NCBI GenBank assembly: GCA_041797745.1 | Contig: JBHBZU010000025.1 | Span: 1-38,323, forward strand | Origin: UBA3871 sp041797745 | GTDB lineage: Bacteria; Bacillota; Clostridia; Peptostreptococcales; Anaerovoracaceae | Direction: 5' to 3' | Length of the DNA stretch: 38,323 bases | Part shown: in pieces, positions 7,869 to 14,991 of the stretch | Layout of the letters: every line of letters starts with the position of its first letter | Position numbering within the stretch: position 1 is the stretch's first letter | Position numbers and translations under genes: made by a program | Notes under the pieces: model-generated | What the model was told of the DNA's origin: nothing | The model's input: the letters and a program-made list of their open reading frames with translations, nothing else | Databases searched by the model: none

Positions 7869-8348
7869 TGATTCATTTACAAGTTTTCCTGTCATGCGGT
7901 CAATAGTCATCACCAATACATTTACACGATCAGCGGCAGCAACTACTTCCTTTTCCGCAGAGGCTGCGTCGGGATAGAATTTAAGCGCAAGCCGGCGAGT
8001 AATTTCTATTACCTGTTCCCTATCCTTTAGCTCCTCGATATGTCCCAGGCAAACAACACTCTTAATATTCAGTGCCCAGTCTCCCTCTTTTTTAAAGCCC
8101 TCATCCATGGCAGTAAAACAAACCTGCGGATTTGTTTTAATCAAATCAAGCTTCAAGCCCTCTTTAGCTCCATGAAAATAGAGTTTTCCATCCTTTTCAT
8201 TGTAGTACTGGTTAAGAGGAATGGCGTATGGATAGCCGTTCTCCCCATGAAATGCCATAATCCCGCGGGGTGCCTCGGTTAATACCTTTACACACTCCTC
8301 TTTTGTTAATGCTTGTTTGAACCTGCGCATTGGTCTAAAATCACCCAT
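7866..8348 (-). CDS. Pyridoxamine 5'-phosphate oxidase-like flavin protein (NimA type)
   Basis: This 160-residue protein begins at the ATG at 8348, where AAAGGAG lies 6 bases upstream; an upstream in-frame ATG lacks such a site. The N-terminus MRRFKQALTKEECVKVL, the strand PRGIMAFHGENGYPYAIPLN, and YFHGAKEGLKLDLIKTNPQVCF are typical of the NimA/split-barrel flavin-binding family. Members bind FMN or heme, and some reduce 5-nitroimidazole drugs, but most have no tested substrate. It lies 25 bases downstream of the symporter gene on the same strand and is probably co-transcribed with it. Drug resistance should not be assumed from family membership. Confidence 0.85.
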   Translation of the reverse strand: MGDFRPMRRFKQALTKEECVKVLTEAPRGIMAFHGENGYPYAIPLNQYYNEKDGKLYFHGAKEGLKLDLIKTNPQVCFTAMDEGFKKEGDWALNIKSVVCLGHIEELKDREQVIEITRRLALKFYPDAASAEKEVVAAADRVNVLVMTIDRMTGKLVNES

Positions 8349-8373
8349 AGCAATCTCCTTTCCTTTATTTTTT

Positions 8374-9888
8374 CTACTCATCATAGGCTATATCATTTGC
8401 CATGTCGTAGATGTCCGTAACTTCCGAAGATGGAGCCTCTGTTGTGAGAGTTACAACGATAGCGGCAATTCCGCCTGCAATAAAGCCCGGTAAAATTTCA
8501 TAGATACCGGTGGAAGCGGATAAGAATAACAACCAAATTATATCAACCACTGCACCTGCAACAACTCCTGCAACTGCACCTGAATAATTAAAACGTCTCC
8601 AGAAGAAAGAAAGAAGCATTACAGGACCAAAAGCTGCACCGAAAATACCCCACGCATTTTCAACCATGTTCATGATTGCCTGGGCACCGGAGCCTTTTGA
8701 AGAAGCGATGGCATAAGCTACCACAGCGATTGTCACCACCGCCATTCTCCCTACCCAAAGAACCTCCTTTTCAGTAGCGTTCTTCTTAATCAGCGGTTTA
8801 TAGAGATCCGAAGTAAAAGAGCTGGAAGCCACTAAAAGCTGTGAATCTGCTGTGGAAACGGAAGCTGCCATAATGGCTGCAAGCAAAAATCCTGATATAA
8901 TTGGCGGGAAGAAGCGACGTGCCATTACAATGAACACTGTCTTCTGGGCACCGACTGTCAGCAGCTCCTCTGCCACAATCATTCTTGCGAAATAAGCTAT
9001 CAGGCAAGTTGCTCCCAAAGAGAGAACTACCCAAAGTATAGCTACCGTTGCCGCTTTCTTAACCATGGACGGCTTTTCTATGGACATGAATCTAACAATA
9101 ATGTGTGGCATTCCGAAGTATCCAAGACCCCAAGCCAAGCCGGAAACCACATCTTTCCATGAAGCAGAAAAGAGACCGGAACCGAAATCACAGGTAACAA
9201 CTTTTCCCGAAACATCTGTATATTGATAAATATTCGCCAGTGTAGAAGTATCCAAATTTTGAGTTGCCATTACAATAATAGGAATTGCCAGCAGCGCAAT
9301 CAACATCAAAATACCTTGGAAAAAGTCTGTCCAGCAAACTGCCTTAAAGCCACCTAAAAAAGTGTATCCAATGATTATAAGCGCAAAGACAACCATAGCA
9401 GTCTTTTCCGAAATGGATGGGAACAACATGGTAAAAACTGAAGCCCCCGCCACAAAAGCAGAAGCTACGTAAACAGTAAAGGCAATTAAGAAAATAATGG
9501 CGCAGATAATCTGCAAGGTGTTCTTTTCGCTCTTAAATCTATTTCTTAAATATTGAGGAAGAGTAATTGCGTCCCCTGCAATCTTTGAAAACTTCCTAAG
9601 TCTTTTGGCGCATAAAATCCAGTTAGCCGCAGTACCAAGGGCTAAACCTATTCCAATCCAAATTTGTCCAAAGCCAAAGGCTAAAATGGAGCCTGGCAAA
9701 CCCATAAGAAGCCATGCAGACATATCCGAAGCTTGAGCTGACATAGCTGTTACCCAAGGTCCCATGGAACGTCCGCCCAGGAAATAATCCTCCTGATTTT
9801 TGTTTCCGCCGTTAAAAAAGAATATCGTTCCGACGAAGAACAGTACTATAAAATACGCGATAAATACCAGTGCTTCTGCTGAAAACAT
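8374..9888 (-). CDS. putP: Sodium/proline symporter (SSS family, PutP type)
   Basis: This 504-residue protein starts at the ATG at 9888, where GGAGG lies 11 bases upstream. It has about 13 hydrophobic helices. PutP-like motifs include DYFLGGRSMGPWVTAMSAQASDMSAWLLMGLPG near the N-terminus, the LPQYLRNRF loop, and STADSQLLVASSSFTSDLY in helix 8, which supplies sodium-coordinating Ser/Thr in this family. It should couple sodium entry to uptake of proline or a related solute. The substrate is inferred, since close relatives carry other compounds. A NimA-like gene follows and a TetR regulator lies divergently upstream, separated by 261 bases that may hold shared control. Confidence 0.88.
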   Translation of the reverse strand: MFSAEALVFIAYFIVLFFVGTIFFFNGGNKNQEDYFLGGRSMGPWVTAMSAQASDMSAWLLMGLPGSILAFGFGQIWIGIGLALGTAANWILCAKRLRKFSKIAGDAITLPQYLRNRFKSEKNTLQIICAIIFLIAFTVYVASAFVAGASVFTMLFPSISEKTAMVVFALIIIGYTFLGGFKAVCWTDFFQGILMLIALLAIPIIVMATQNLDTSTLANIYQYTDVSGKVVTCDFGSGLFSASWKDVVSGLAWGLGYFGMPHIIVRFMSIEKPSMVKKAATVAILWVVLSLGATCLIAYFARMIVAEELLTVGAQKTVFIVMARRFFPPIISGFLLAAIMAASVSTADSQLLVASSSFTSDLYKPLIKKNATEKEVLWVGRMAVVTIAVVAYAIASSKGSGAQAIMNMVENAWGIFGAAFGPVMLLSFFWRRFNYSGAVAGVVAGAVVDIIWLLFLSASTGIYEILPGFIAGGIAAIVVTLTTEAPSSEVTDIYDMANDIAYDE

Positions 9889-10074
9889 TTTATAAAGTCC
9901 TCCAAATTGCTGCTTATTTATTATTACCAATATACCTATTGATAGAATTTACACTCTTATAATAACATCAAAATTTTTAGAATAAAATACCGACTAAATA
10001 ATATACTTTATCTTGATATATTTCTTTTATTTTTATCAAATACGTTGAAATTTTAAGGTATCTATAGTAAACTG

Positions 10075-10091
10075 AATTATAGACTATAATT
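10075..10091. promoter_or_regulatory. Candidate operator of the TetR regulator
   Basis: AATTATAG-A-CTATAATT is a perfect 17-bp inverted repeat, 58 bases upstream of the tetR start and inside the 261-bp region shared with divergent putP. Its length and symmetry suit a TetR dimer. Binding is inferred from position. Confidence 0.5.
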
Positions 10092-10149
10092 AAAAAGAAA
10101 AATGAAATATATGAGTTTTTATAAATTAAGTTTTAAGTGAGGTTATTTA

Positions 10150-10734
10150 ATGAAAAAGAATGCAAAAAATCAAACCAAATCCCGTATAGTTACTTCTGCA
10201 TGGCAGCTTTTTTATAAGTATGGTTACGATAACACCACCATTGACGATATCGTGGAGGCTTCCAACACCTCCAAAGGCTCTTTCTATCATTATTTCGAGT
10301 CTAAAGACGCACTGCTTGGCTCCCTTTCCGTTCTCTTCGATGAAAAATACGAGGAAATCATGGACACAATAGACAGTTCTCTAAATCCCTTGGAAAAACT
10401 GGTTTATATGAACAAAGAGCTATTCCTTATGATTGAAAATACGGTTTCCGTTTCCTTACTCTGTCAGCTTTTCTCTTCCCAGCTGGTTACTCGCGGAGAA
10501 CGTCACTTGCTGGAGCCTGACCGCACCTACTATAAACTGCTTCGTCAAATTACCATCGAGGGTCAGGAACAAGGGATTTTCCGTGAGGACCTGTCTATTA
10601 ACGACATAACTAAAGCTTATGCCGTATTTGAGCGTGGCATGATGTACGACTGGTGCCTTTGCAACGGGAACTATTCCCTGTGTCAGTATTCCCAACAGGT
10701 TCTTCCCCTGTTTTTAAAAGGGCTTTGCAAATAG
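10150..10734 (+). CDS. TetR/AcrR-family transcriptional regulator
   Basis: This 194-residue protein has the family's N-terminal helix-turn-helix at about residues 10-55: SRIVTSAWQLFYKYGYDNTTIDDIVEASNTSKGSFYHYFESKDALL, read in pieces, with the typical GSFYHYF recognition helix. The rest (about 60-194) is a variable helical ligand-binding and dimer domain, with no recognisable ligand. It is divergent from putP, so control of its own promoter and of the symporter is likely. A perfect palindrome at 10075-10091 is a candidate binding site. The start is preceded by GTGAGG at 10137-10142. Confidence 0.9.
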   Translation: MKKNAKNQTKSRIVTSAWQLFYKYGYDNTTIDDIVEASNTSKGSFYHYFESKDALLGSLSVLFDEKYEEIMDTIDSSLNPLEKLVYMNKELFLMIENTVSVSLLCQLFSSQLVTRGERHLLEPDRTYYKLLRQITIEGQEQGIFREDLSINDITKAYAVFERGMMYDWCLCNGNYSLCQYSQQVLPLFLKGLCK

Positions 10735-10923
10735 CCGGCTTAGGTATTGTGATAGATGTGGTTTCTTAAAATTTGATTAGTTCTTTTGGTCAACAAGTCT
10801 CATTTTATCAGCTCCGAAGCTCTTATTTCCAAAGAAGATACAAAAGCATTTAATTATTGAAACCCCAAGTGCTTTGAGAAATTTTACCAATAATTTTTAT
10901 CCTATGCACCTTAAAATAACTGA

Positions 10924-10967
10924 AAAACCGCTGTTCACAATGATTTTTCAATGTTTGCAGCGGTTTT
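10924..10967. terminator. Bidirectional terminator after tetR and flavodoxin
   Basis: Arms AAAACCGCTG (10924-10933) and CAGCGGTTTT (10958-10967) form a perfect 10-bp stem flanked by A- and T-rich runs, so both converging genes could end here. A closely similar hairpin lies at 30863-30900. Confidence 0.8.
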
Positions 10968-11013
10968 ATAATTTTTTATCCTGTAAGCCTACTATAGCCT
11001 AAACTTTTATTTT

Positions 11014-11082
11014 TTAATTGTGGCAATATCCGTAAGCACACTTTGCCTTAAAACCCTTATTTTTGAAGCCACAGTTTTTCCA
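11014..11082 (-). other. Cys-containing stretch in frame after the flavodoxin stop codon
   Basis: Directly after the TAA of the flavodoxin gene (11083-11085), the same frame stays open for 22 codons and reads WKNCGFKNKGFKAKCAYGYC, HN and a stop. The Cys/Gly/Lys pattern looks like a small metal-binding tail. It may be a lost C-terminal extension cut off by a stop mutation, or chance. Confidence 0.3.
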
Positions 11083-11559
11083 TTACATCCAGTTAGCTGC
11101 CCAGTCCTTTAATTTGACAGCAGAAACCGAAGCGCCGAATATCTTTCCGTTTTCAACATGAGCTTCCTTAGCCAAAGCCTGAATATTGTCGGCGGAATCT
11201 CCTAAATCACTGCCTCCCGAAGTAGCAAAGACTATCACAGTCTTACCGCTAAAATCGTAAGCCTCCATAAAAGTATCTATAATAGACGGCTCGCGGTACC
11301 ACCAAATTGGGAATCCCACAAAAACAGTATCATACTGTTCCATATCTTCTACCTTATTTGCAATAGCCGGTCTGCTGCTTCTGTCGTTCATTTCCAAAGA
11401 ACTGCGACTTTGCTTGTCCAGCCAGTTCAAATCAGCTTCTGTATATGGCTGTTCCGCCTCAATCTCAAAACACTCTGCGTTAATAGAAGTTGCCAGCTTC
11501 TCCGCTACAGTCGCCGTTGCTCCGCTTGCTGAAAAATATGCTACTAATACTTTGCTCAT
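11083..11559 (-). CDS. Flavodoxin
   Basis: This 158-residue protein begins with the flavodoxin strand and phosphate-binding loop VLVAYFSASGATATVAEKLA. FVGFPIWWYREPSIIDTFME supplies the aromatic FMN-stacking region, and VIVFATSGGSDLGDS supplies the second loop. It is an FMN electron carrier or a small quinone- or disulfide-type reductase; this subgroup is annotated only as flavodoxin. The start has AAAGGGGAT upstream. It has its own promoter (11696-11724) after the LUD gene. A short Cys-containing stretch follows its stop codon in the same frame, described separately. Confidence 0.88.
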   Translation of the reverse strand: MSKVLVAYFSASGATATVAEKLATSINAECFEIEAEQPYTEADLNWLDKQSRSSLEMNDRSSRPAIANKVEDMEQYDTVFVGFPIWWYREPSIIDTFMEAYDFSGKTVIVFATSGGSDLGDSADNIQALAKEAHVENGKIFGASVSAVKLKDWAANWM

Positions 11560-11634
11560 ATTTTATCCCCTTTCTAATGGTTATTATTCGCTAAAATCGG
11601 CGGAAATTCAAATCTCACCTTTAACACTTAAAAT

Positions 11635-11667
11635 AATAGCCCCAAGAAGTCTACCTCAGGGCTTATT
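11635..11667 (-). terminator. Terminator-like hairpin in the flavodoxin leader
   Basis: On the - strand AATAAGCCC (11667-11659) and GGGGCTATT (11643-11635) pair with one bulge and are followed by ATTATTTTA. It could end the LUD transcript. It also lies downstream of the flavodoxin promoter, so it may attenuate that gene. Confidence 0.45.
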
Positions 11668-11695
11668 AGTAATTATAAATTTACTTCGTATCATA

Positions 11696-11724
11696 AATAT
11701 ACAGCATTTTTTTAGCGTCGTCAA
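11696..11724 (-). promoter_or_regulatory. Promoter of the flavodoxin gene
   Basis: TTGACG (11719-11724), a 17-base spacer and TATATT (11696-11701) on the - strand, just after the LUD stop codon. The predicted leader is about 130 bases long. Confidence 0.6.
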
Positions 11725-11733
11725 TTAAAAAAT

Positions 11734-12336
11734 TCAGTATCCTAAATCTTCACGAACCAAAACCACTTCCATGCGGCTACTCATCATTGCCTGCCATAGA
11801 ACGCTCAATCCCTTGCAAATTCTCTCCGAACTTTGACAATCATGGCAACGCCCGCTCTTTACGCAAGGGGTATTTACATTAAGGCGCGCAGCATTTTTAG
11901 GTGCCGCCACATTCCTTGCACGCCAAATCGCTTTTTCATAGGTTGGTTCCACTTTGTTCTGCCCTATAACGAAGAACACCCTGTTGTGTCCAAAGGAAAT
12001 ACCCGCAAGCCTGTTGCCCGAGCCGTCAATATTTACAATTTCTCCGGTTTCCGCTATCCCATTCACAGAAGATATGTAGGTTTCCGTTTCCATCGCCATA
12101 TGACGTATATCATCTTGAGTTTTGTCACCGCCGGGATACCAATGACTGAAAACATCATTGTGAGTTCCAAGGCTTTCATAAAGTCCCATCTCTTTCAAGG
12201 ATATAGAACCGCCAAAGCCCACAGTCGTTCCATCTATCTGCTCATTCAAATATTTAGCTGCCGACTCCTTTGTGTCAAAGACTTTTACAAAATATCCGCC
12301 TTTTGTAAGGCTTTCAATCAATTTTCTTTCATCCAT
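11734..12336 (-). CDS. LUD-domain protein (lactate utilization LutC/YkgG-like)
   Basis: This 200-residue protein belongs to the LUD family: GFGGSISLKEMGLYESL is the conserved glycine-rich loop, and GETGEIVNIDGSGNRLAG-like residues (about 95-113) and HNRVFFVIGQNKV complete the core. The C-terminal part has a cluster CVKSGRCHDCQSSERIC, which could bind a metal or Fe-S cluster. Relatives such as LutC take part in L-lactate oxidation with LutA and LutB, but neither partner is here, so a role in lactate use is not supported by context. It is transcribed after lysS, with a terminator hairpin only about 20 bases before its start and a weak ribosome binding site. Confidence 0.8.
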   Translation of the reverse strand: MDERKLIESLTKGGYFVKVFDTKESAAKYLNEQIDGTTVGFGGSISLKEMGLYESLGTHNDVFSHWYPGGDKTQDDIRHMAMETETYISSVNGIAETGEIVNIDGSGNRLAGISFGHNRVFFVIGQNKVEPTYEKAIWRARNVAAPKNAARLNVNTPCVKSGRCHDCQSSERICKGLSVLWQAMMSSRMEVVLVREDLGY

Positions 12337-12354
12337 TTTTCCGATTTCTAAAAA

Positions 12355-12378
12355 TGGGCAACCTCTTAAGATTGCCCA
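12355..12378 (-). terminator. Terminator of lysS
   Basis: On the - strand TGGGCAA (12378-12372) and TTGCCCA (12361-12355) form a 7-bp stem followed by TTTTTAG. It ends the greA-lysS transcript but lies only 18 bases before the LUD start, so that gene may depend on readthrough. Confidence 0.75.
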
Positions 12379-12430
12379 CTCTTTTGCTAATTATTTATTT
12401 TTCTTGCATTCCTTTTAAGGTTAAAGGATT

Positions 12431-14407
12431 TTAGTAAAGTTTTGCTCCTGCCGGAATGGAGTCATCTAATAAGATGAACTGCAAATCTTCTTCGCCATCA
12501 TAGTCATAAACCATGGAGCAAAGCATACCGCAGGATTCAATACCCATCATATTGCGAGGTGGCAGGTTAGTTATAGCCACTGCCGTCTTGCCAACCAATT
12601 CTTCCGGTTCATAGAAAGAATGGATACCGCTAAGAATAGTTCTTTCCTTGCCGGAACCGTCATTAAGCGTGAACTTCAAGAGCTTTTTGCTCTTTGGAAC
12701 CGCCTCACAATCCATAATTTTAACTGCGCGGAAATCGGACTTGGAGAAAGTCTCAAAGTCGATATCCTCTTCAAACAGAGGTTCAACCTTAACCTTGGAT
12801 AAATCCAGCTTTCTTTCCTTTGTTTCCACTTTCTTTTGTCTTTCGGAATCCAGTGGCTTCATTGTAGGGAAGAGGATAATATCTCTAATGCTAGGCGCGT
12901 CTGTAATCAGCATAATTACTCTGTCGATACCGATACCTAGCCCTCCCGTAGGCGGAAGACCTACTTCCAATGCGTTTACGAAGTCCATATCCATTGGATG
13001 CGCTTCGTCGTCAAGCCCTAAATCCAGCTGACGCTGCTGCTCGGAGAAACGTTCAAACTGGTCGATTGCGTCGTTTAACTCGGAGAAGCCGTTGGCAATT
13101 TCCCAACAGTTTACATATGCTTCAAAACGGCGAGTAATACGAGGGTCTGCGGAATCTCTCTTAGCAAGCGGAGAAATTTCCACCGGATGTCCGCATACAA
13201 AGATAGGACCGTCTAAAAAGCCCGGAACATCTTCACAGTATTCTTCAAAGAACTCTGCAATAATCTTTCCGCGAGTCCAGGTATTTACCTCTTCGGCTGT
13301 TAATGAGCTTGGATGGTCTTTCATATATGCGAGGGCTGCGTCTCTGCAAGCCTGATCTTCATCAATCTTGCGGAAGTCCACCCCTGTAATATCTGCCACC
13401 GCTTCAGTCATATCAAGTCTGCGCCATGGAGGTGTAAGGTCGAAAGTCTTTCCCTGATAGTTGATAATCATGCTACCGTTAGTAGCAAGTGCCGCCTGAG
13501 AAACAACCTCTTCTGTTACCTGCATAACAAACTCTTCATCTGTGTAAGCTGCATAACATTCCATGGATGTAAATTCCGGATTGTGATTTCTGTCCATTCC
13601 CTCATTACGAAACATCTTGCCCATTTCGTAGACTCTGTCCAGACCTCCAACAACCAGTCTCTTAAGATAGAGTTCGTTGGCGATACGCATTTTCATATCC
13701 AAATCTAAAGTATTGTGGTGAGTTTCGAAAGGTCTTGCATTGCCGCCTCCCGCAATTACCGTAAGAATAGGAGTGTCTACTTCCAAATATCCAAAGGTGT
13801 TTTCCAAAACATCCTTAATCTTATGAATGATGGAAGTTCTCTTGCGGAAAGTGTCTCTTACTTCCGGATTCATGATAAGGTCAACATATCTTTGACGATA
13901 TCTTTGGTCTTGATCCTTAAGACCTGACCACTTGTTTGGCAATACCTGTAAAGCCTTACAAAGAAGTACCAAATTGCTAACCTCTACGGAAACCTCACCT
14001 CTCTGTGTCTTGAAAACTTTACCCTCTACACCAACAATATCTCCGATGTCATAGGTAAGGAATATCTTGTACTCCTCCGCTGTAAGCACATCTTTCTTTA
14101 TGTGGAGCTGAATACGACCTTTGCAGTCCTGAATGTCTACAAAGCTGGCCTTTCCCATGTGGCGATTAGCCATAATGCGTCCGGCCATGGAGACAGTTTT
14201 GCCGTCCATTTCCTCAAATTTAGTTTTGACATCTTCGCTATAGGCGTCGATATCCCACTTTTCGTGAAGAAATGGGTTTCTGCCCATAGCTTGAAGTTTC
14301 TTCAGCTTTTCGCGGCGAATCTGGCGTTGCTCGCTAAGCTGTTCTGCTGTAAATTCCTCAACTTCTGAAGCTTCAGGGTTGACATTGTTTCTGTCTTCTG
14401 TACTCAT
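12431..14407 (-). CDS. lysS: Lysyl-tRNA synthetase, class II, with C-terminal tRNA-binding domain
   Basis: The enzyme charges tRNA-Lys with lysine. Its 658 residues exceed the usual 490-510. Residues about 60-165 are the anticodon-binding OB fold (VSMAGRIMANRHMGKASFVDIQD). The class II core follows, with motif 2 (FRNEGMDRNHNPEFTSMECY) and motif 3 (LPPTGGLGIGIDRVIML). After a linker, residues about 548-658 form a second OB fold of the Trbp111/EMAPII/MetRS-C type: SDFRAVKIMDCEAVPKSKKLL, TILSGIHSFYEPEELVGK, and NLPPRNMMGIESCGML. That domain is normally found on MetRS or alone, and here it should add nonspecific tRNA affinity. The gene follows greA by 46 bases and is probably in one transcript with it. 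Confidence 0.95.
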   Translation of the reverse strand: MSTEDRNNVNPEASEVEEFTAEQLSEQRQIRREKLKKLQAMGRNPFLHEKWDIDAYSEDVKTKFEEMDGKTVSMAGRIMANRHMGKASFVDIQDCKGRIQLHIKKDVLTAEEYKIFLTYDIGDIVGVEGKVFKTQRGEVSVEVSNLVLLCKALQVLPNKWSGLKDQDQRYRQRYVDLIMNPEVRDTFRKRTSIIHKIKDVLENTFGYLEVDTPILTVIAGGGNARPFETHHNTLDLDMKMRIANELYLKRLVVGGLDRVYEMGKMFRNEGMDRNHNPEFTSMECYAAYTDEEFVMQVTEEVVSQAALATNGSMIINYQGKTFDLTPPWRRLDMTEAVADITGVDFRKIDEDQACRDAALAYMKDHPSSLTAEEVNTWTRGKIIAEFFEEYCEDVPGFLDGPIFVCGHPVEISPLAKRDSADPRITRRFEAYVNCWEIANGFSELNDAIDQFERFSEQQRQLDLGLDDEAHPMDMDFVNALEVGLPPTGGLGIGIDRVIMLITDAPSIRDIILFPTMKPLDSERQKKVETKERKLDLSKVKVEPLFEEDIDFETFSKSDFRAVKIMDCEAVPKSKKLLKFTLNDGSGKERTILSGIHSFYEPEELVGKTAVAITNLPPRNMMGIESCGMLCSMVYDYDGEEDLQFILLDDSIPAGAKLY

Positions 14408-14453
14408 TTTAATAACCTTTCTTTTGCTATATATTTACATATAAAATTAGTTT

Positions 14454-14924
14454 CTAATGTACATCAACGATTTTGTAGATTACTTTTCCGTCAGGAATTT
14501 CAATTTCTACTTCTTCGCCGATTTTATGATTTAAGAGAGCGTGACCGACTGCGGATTCATTTGAAATCTTGCCCTCGAAAGGATCCGCTTCCGTAGAACC
14601 TACGATAGCATACTCATCCTCTTCACCCGTTGACATATCCTTAATCTTAACTCTTTTACCTACTGATACTGTGTCGCTGGCCACTTCCGATTCATCAATA
14701 ATTTTAGCCTTGCGCATCATTTCTTCCAGCTTGTGAATACGTTCCTCAAGGTCTGCCTGTTCATTTTTTGCCGCATCGTATTCTGCATTTTCGGAAATAT
14801 CTCCATAGGAGAGGGCTTCCTTAATTTTTTCAGCAACTTCTCTACGTTTGTTAGCAACTAAATCTTCATGCTCCGCTACTATTTTATCGTAACCCTCTTG
14901 GGTTAAGAGATATTCTTCTGACAT
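14454..14924 (-). CDS. greA: Transcription elongation factor GreA
   Basis: GreA rescues backtracked RNA polymerase by stimulating transcript cleavage. This 156-residue protein is of normal length. The N-terminal coiled coil (about 1-75) carries the acidic tip residues in YGDISENAEYDAAKNEQ, which place metal in the polymerase active site. The C-terminal domain (about 80-156) has VGKRVKIKDMSTGEEDEYAIVG and the ISNESAVGHALL segment. AAGGAG lies 7 bases upstream of the start. It is the first gene after a consensus promoter, followed by lysS, an arrangement common in Gram-positive bacteria. Confidence 0.97.
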   Translation of the reverse strand: MSEEYLLTQEGYDKIVAEHEDLVANKRREVAEKIKEALSYGDISENAEYDAAKNEQADLEERIHKLEEMMRKAKIIDESEVASDTVSVGKRVKIKDMSTGEEDEYAIVGSTEADPFEGKISNESAVGHALLNHKIGEEVEIEIPDGKVIYKIVDVH

Positions 14925-14943
14925 CTTGTGTCTCCTTTCGTAT

Positions 14944-14956
14944 CACGATATTCGTG
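14944..14956. promoter_or_regulatory. Palindrome at the greA transcription start
   Basis: CACGA-TAT-TCGTG is a perfect inverted repeat starting just downstream of the greA -10 element and covering the expected transcription start. It could be a repressor site, or a short 5' RNA stem. No matching regulator is recognised. Confidence 0.35.
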
Positions 14957-14958
14957 TT

Positions 14959-14987
14959 ATTATATAATTTACATTGTGAATTGTCAA
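14959..14987 (-). promoter_or_regulatory. Promoter of greA-lysS
   Basis: TTGACA (14982-14987), exactly 17 bases, then TATAAT (14959-14964) on the - strand: a full consensus sigma-A-type promoter, right after the acyl-CoA synthetase stop codon. Confidence 0.85.
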
Positions 14988-14991
14988 TCAA

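Larger units (their letters stand above)
10735..11082. other. Intergenic stretch, 348 bp, without a standalone gene
   Basis: Between convergent tetR and flavodoxin genes this region holds the hairpin at 10924-10967 and a short in-frame Cys-containing stretch at 11014-11082. Nothing else was recognised; the rest is A/T-rich and has no convincing reading frame. Confidence 0.7.
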
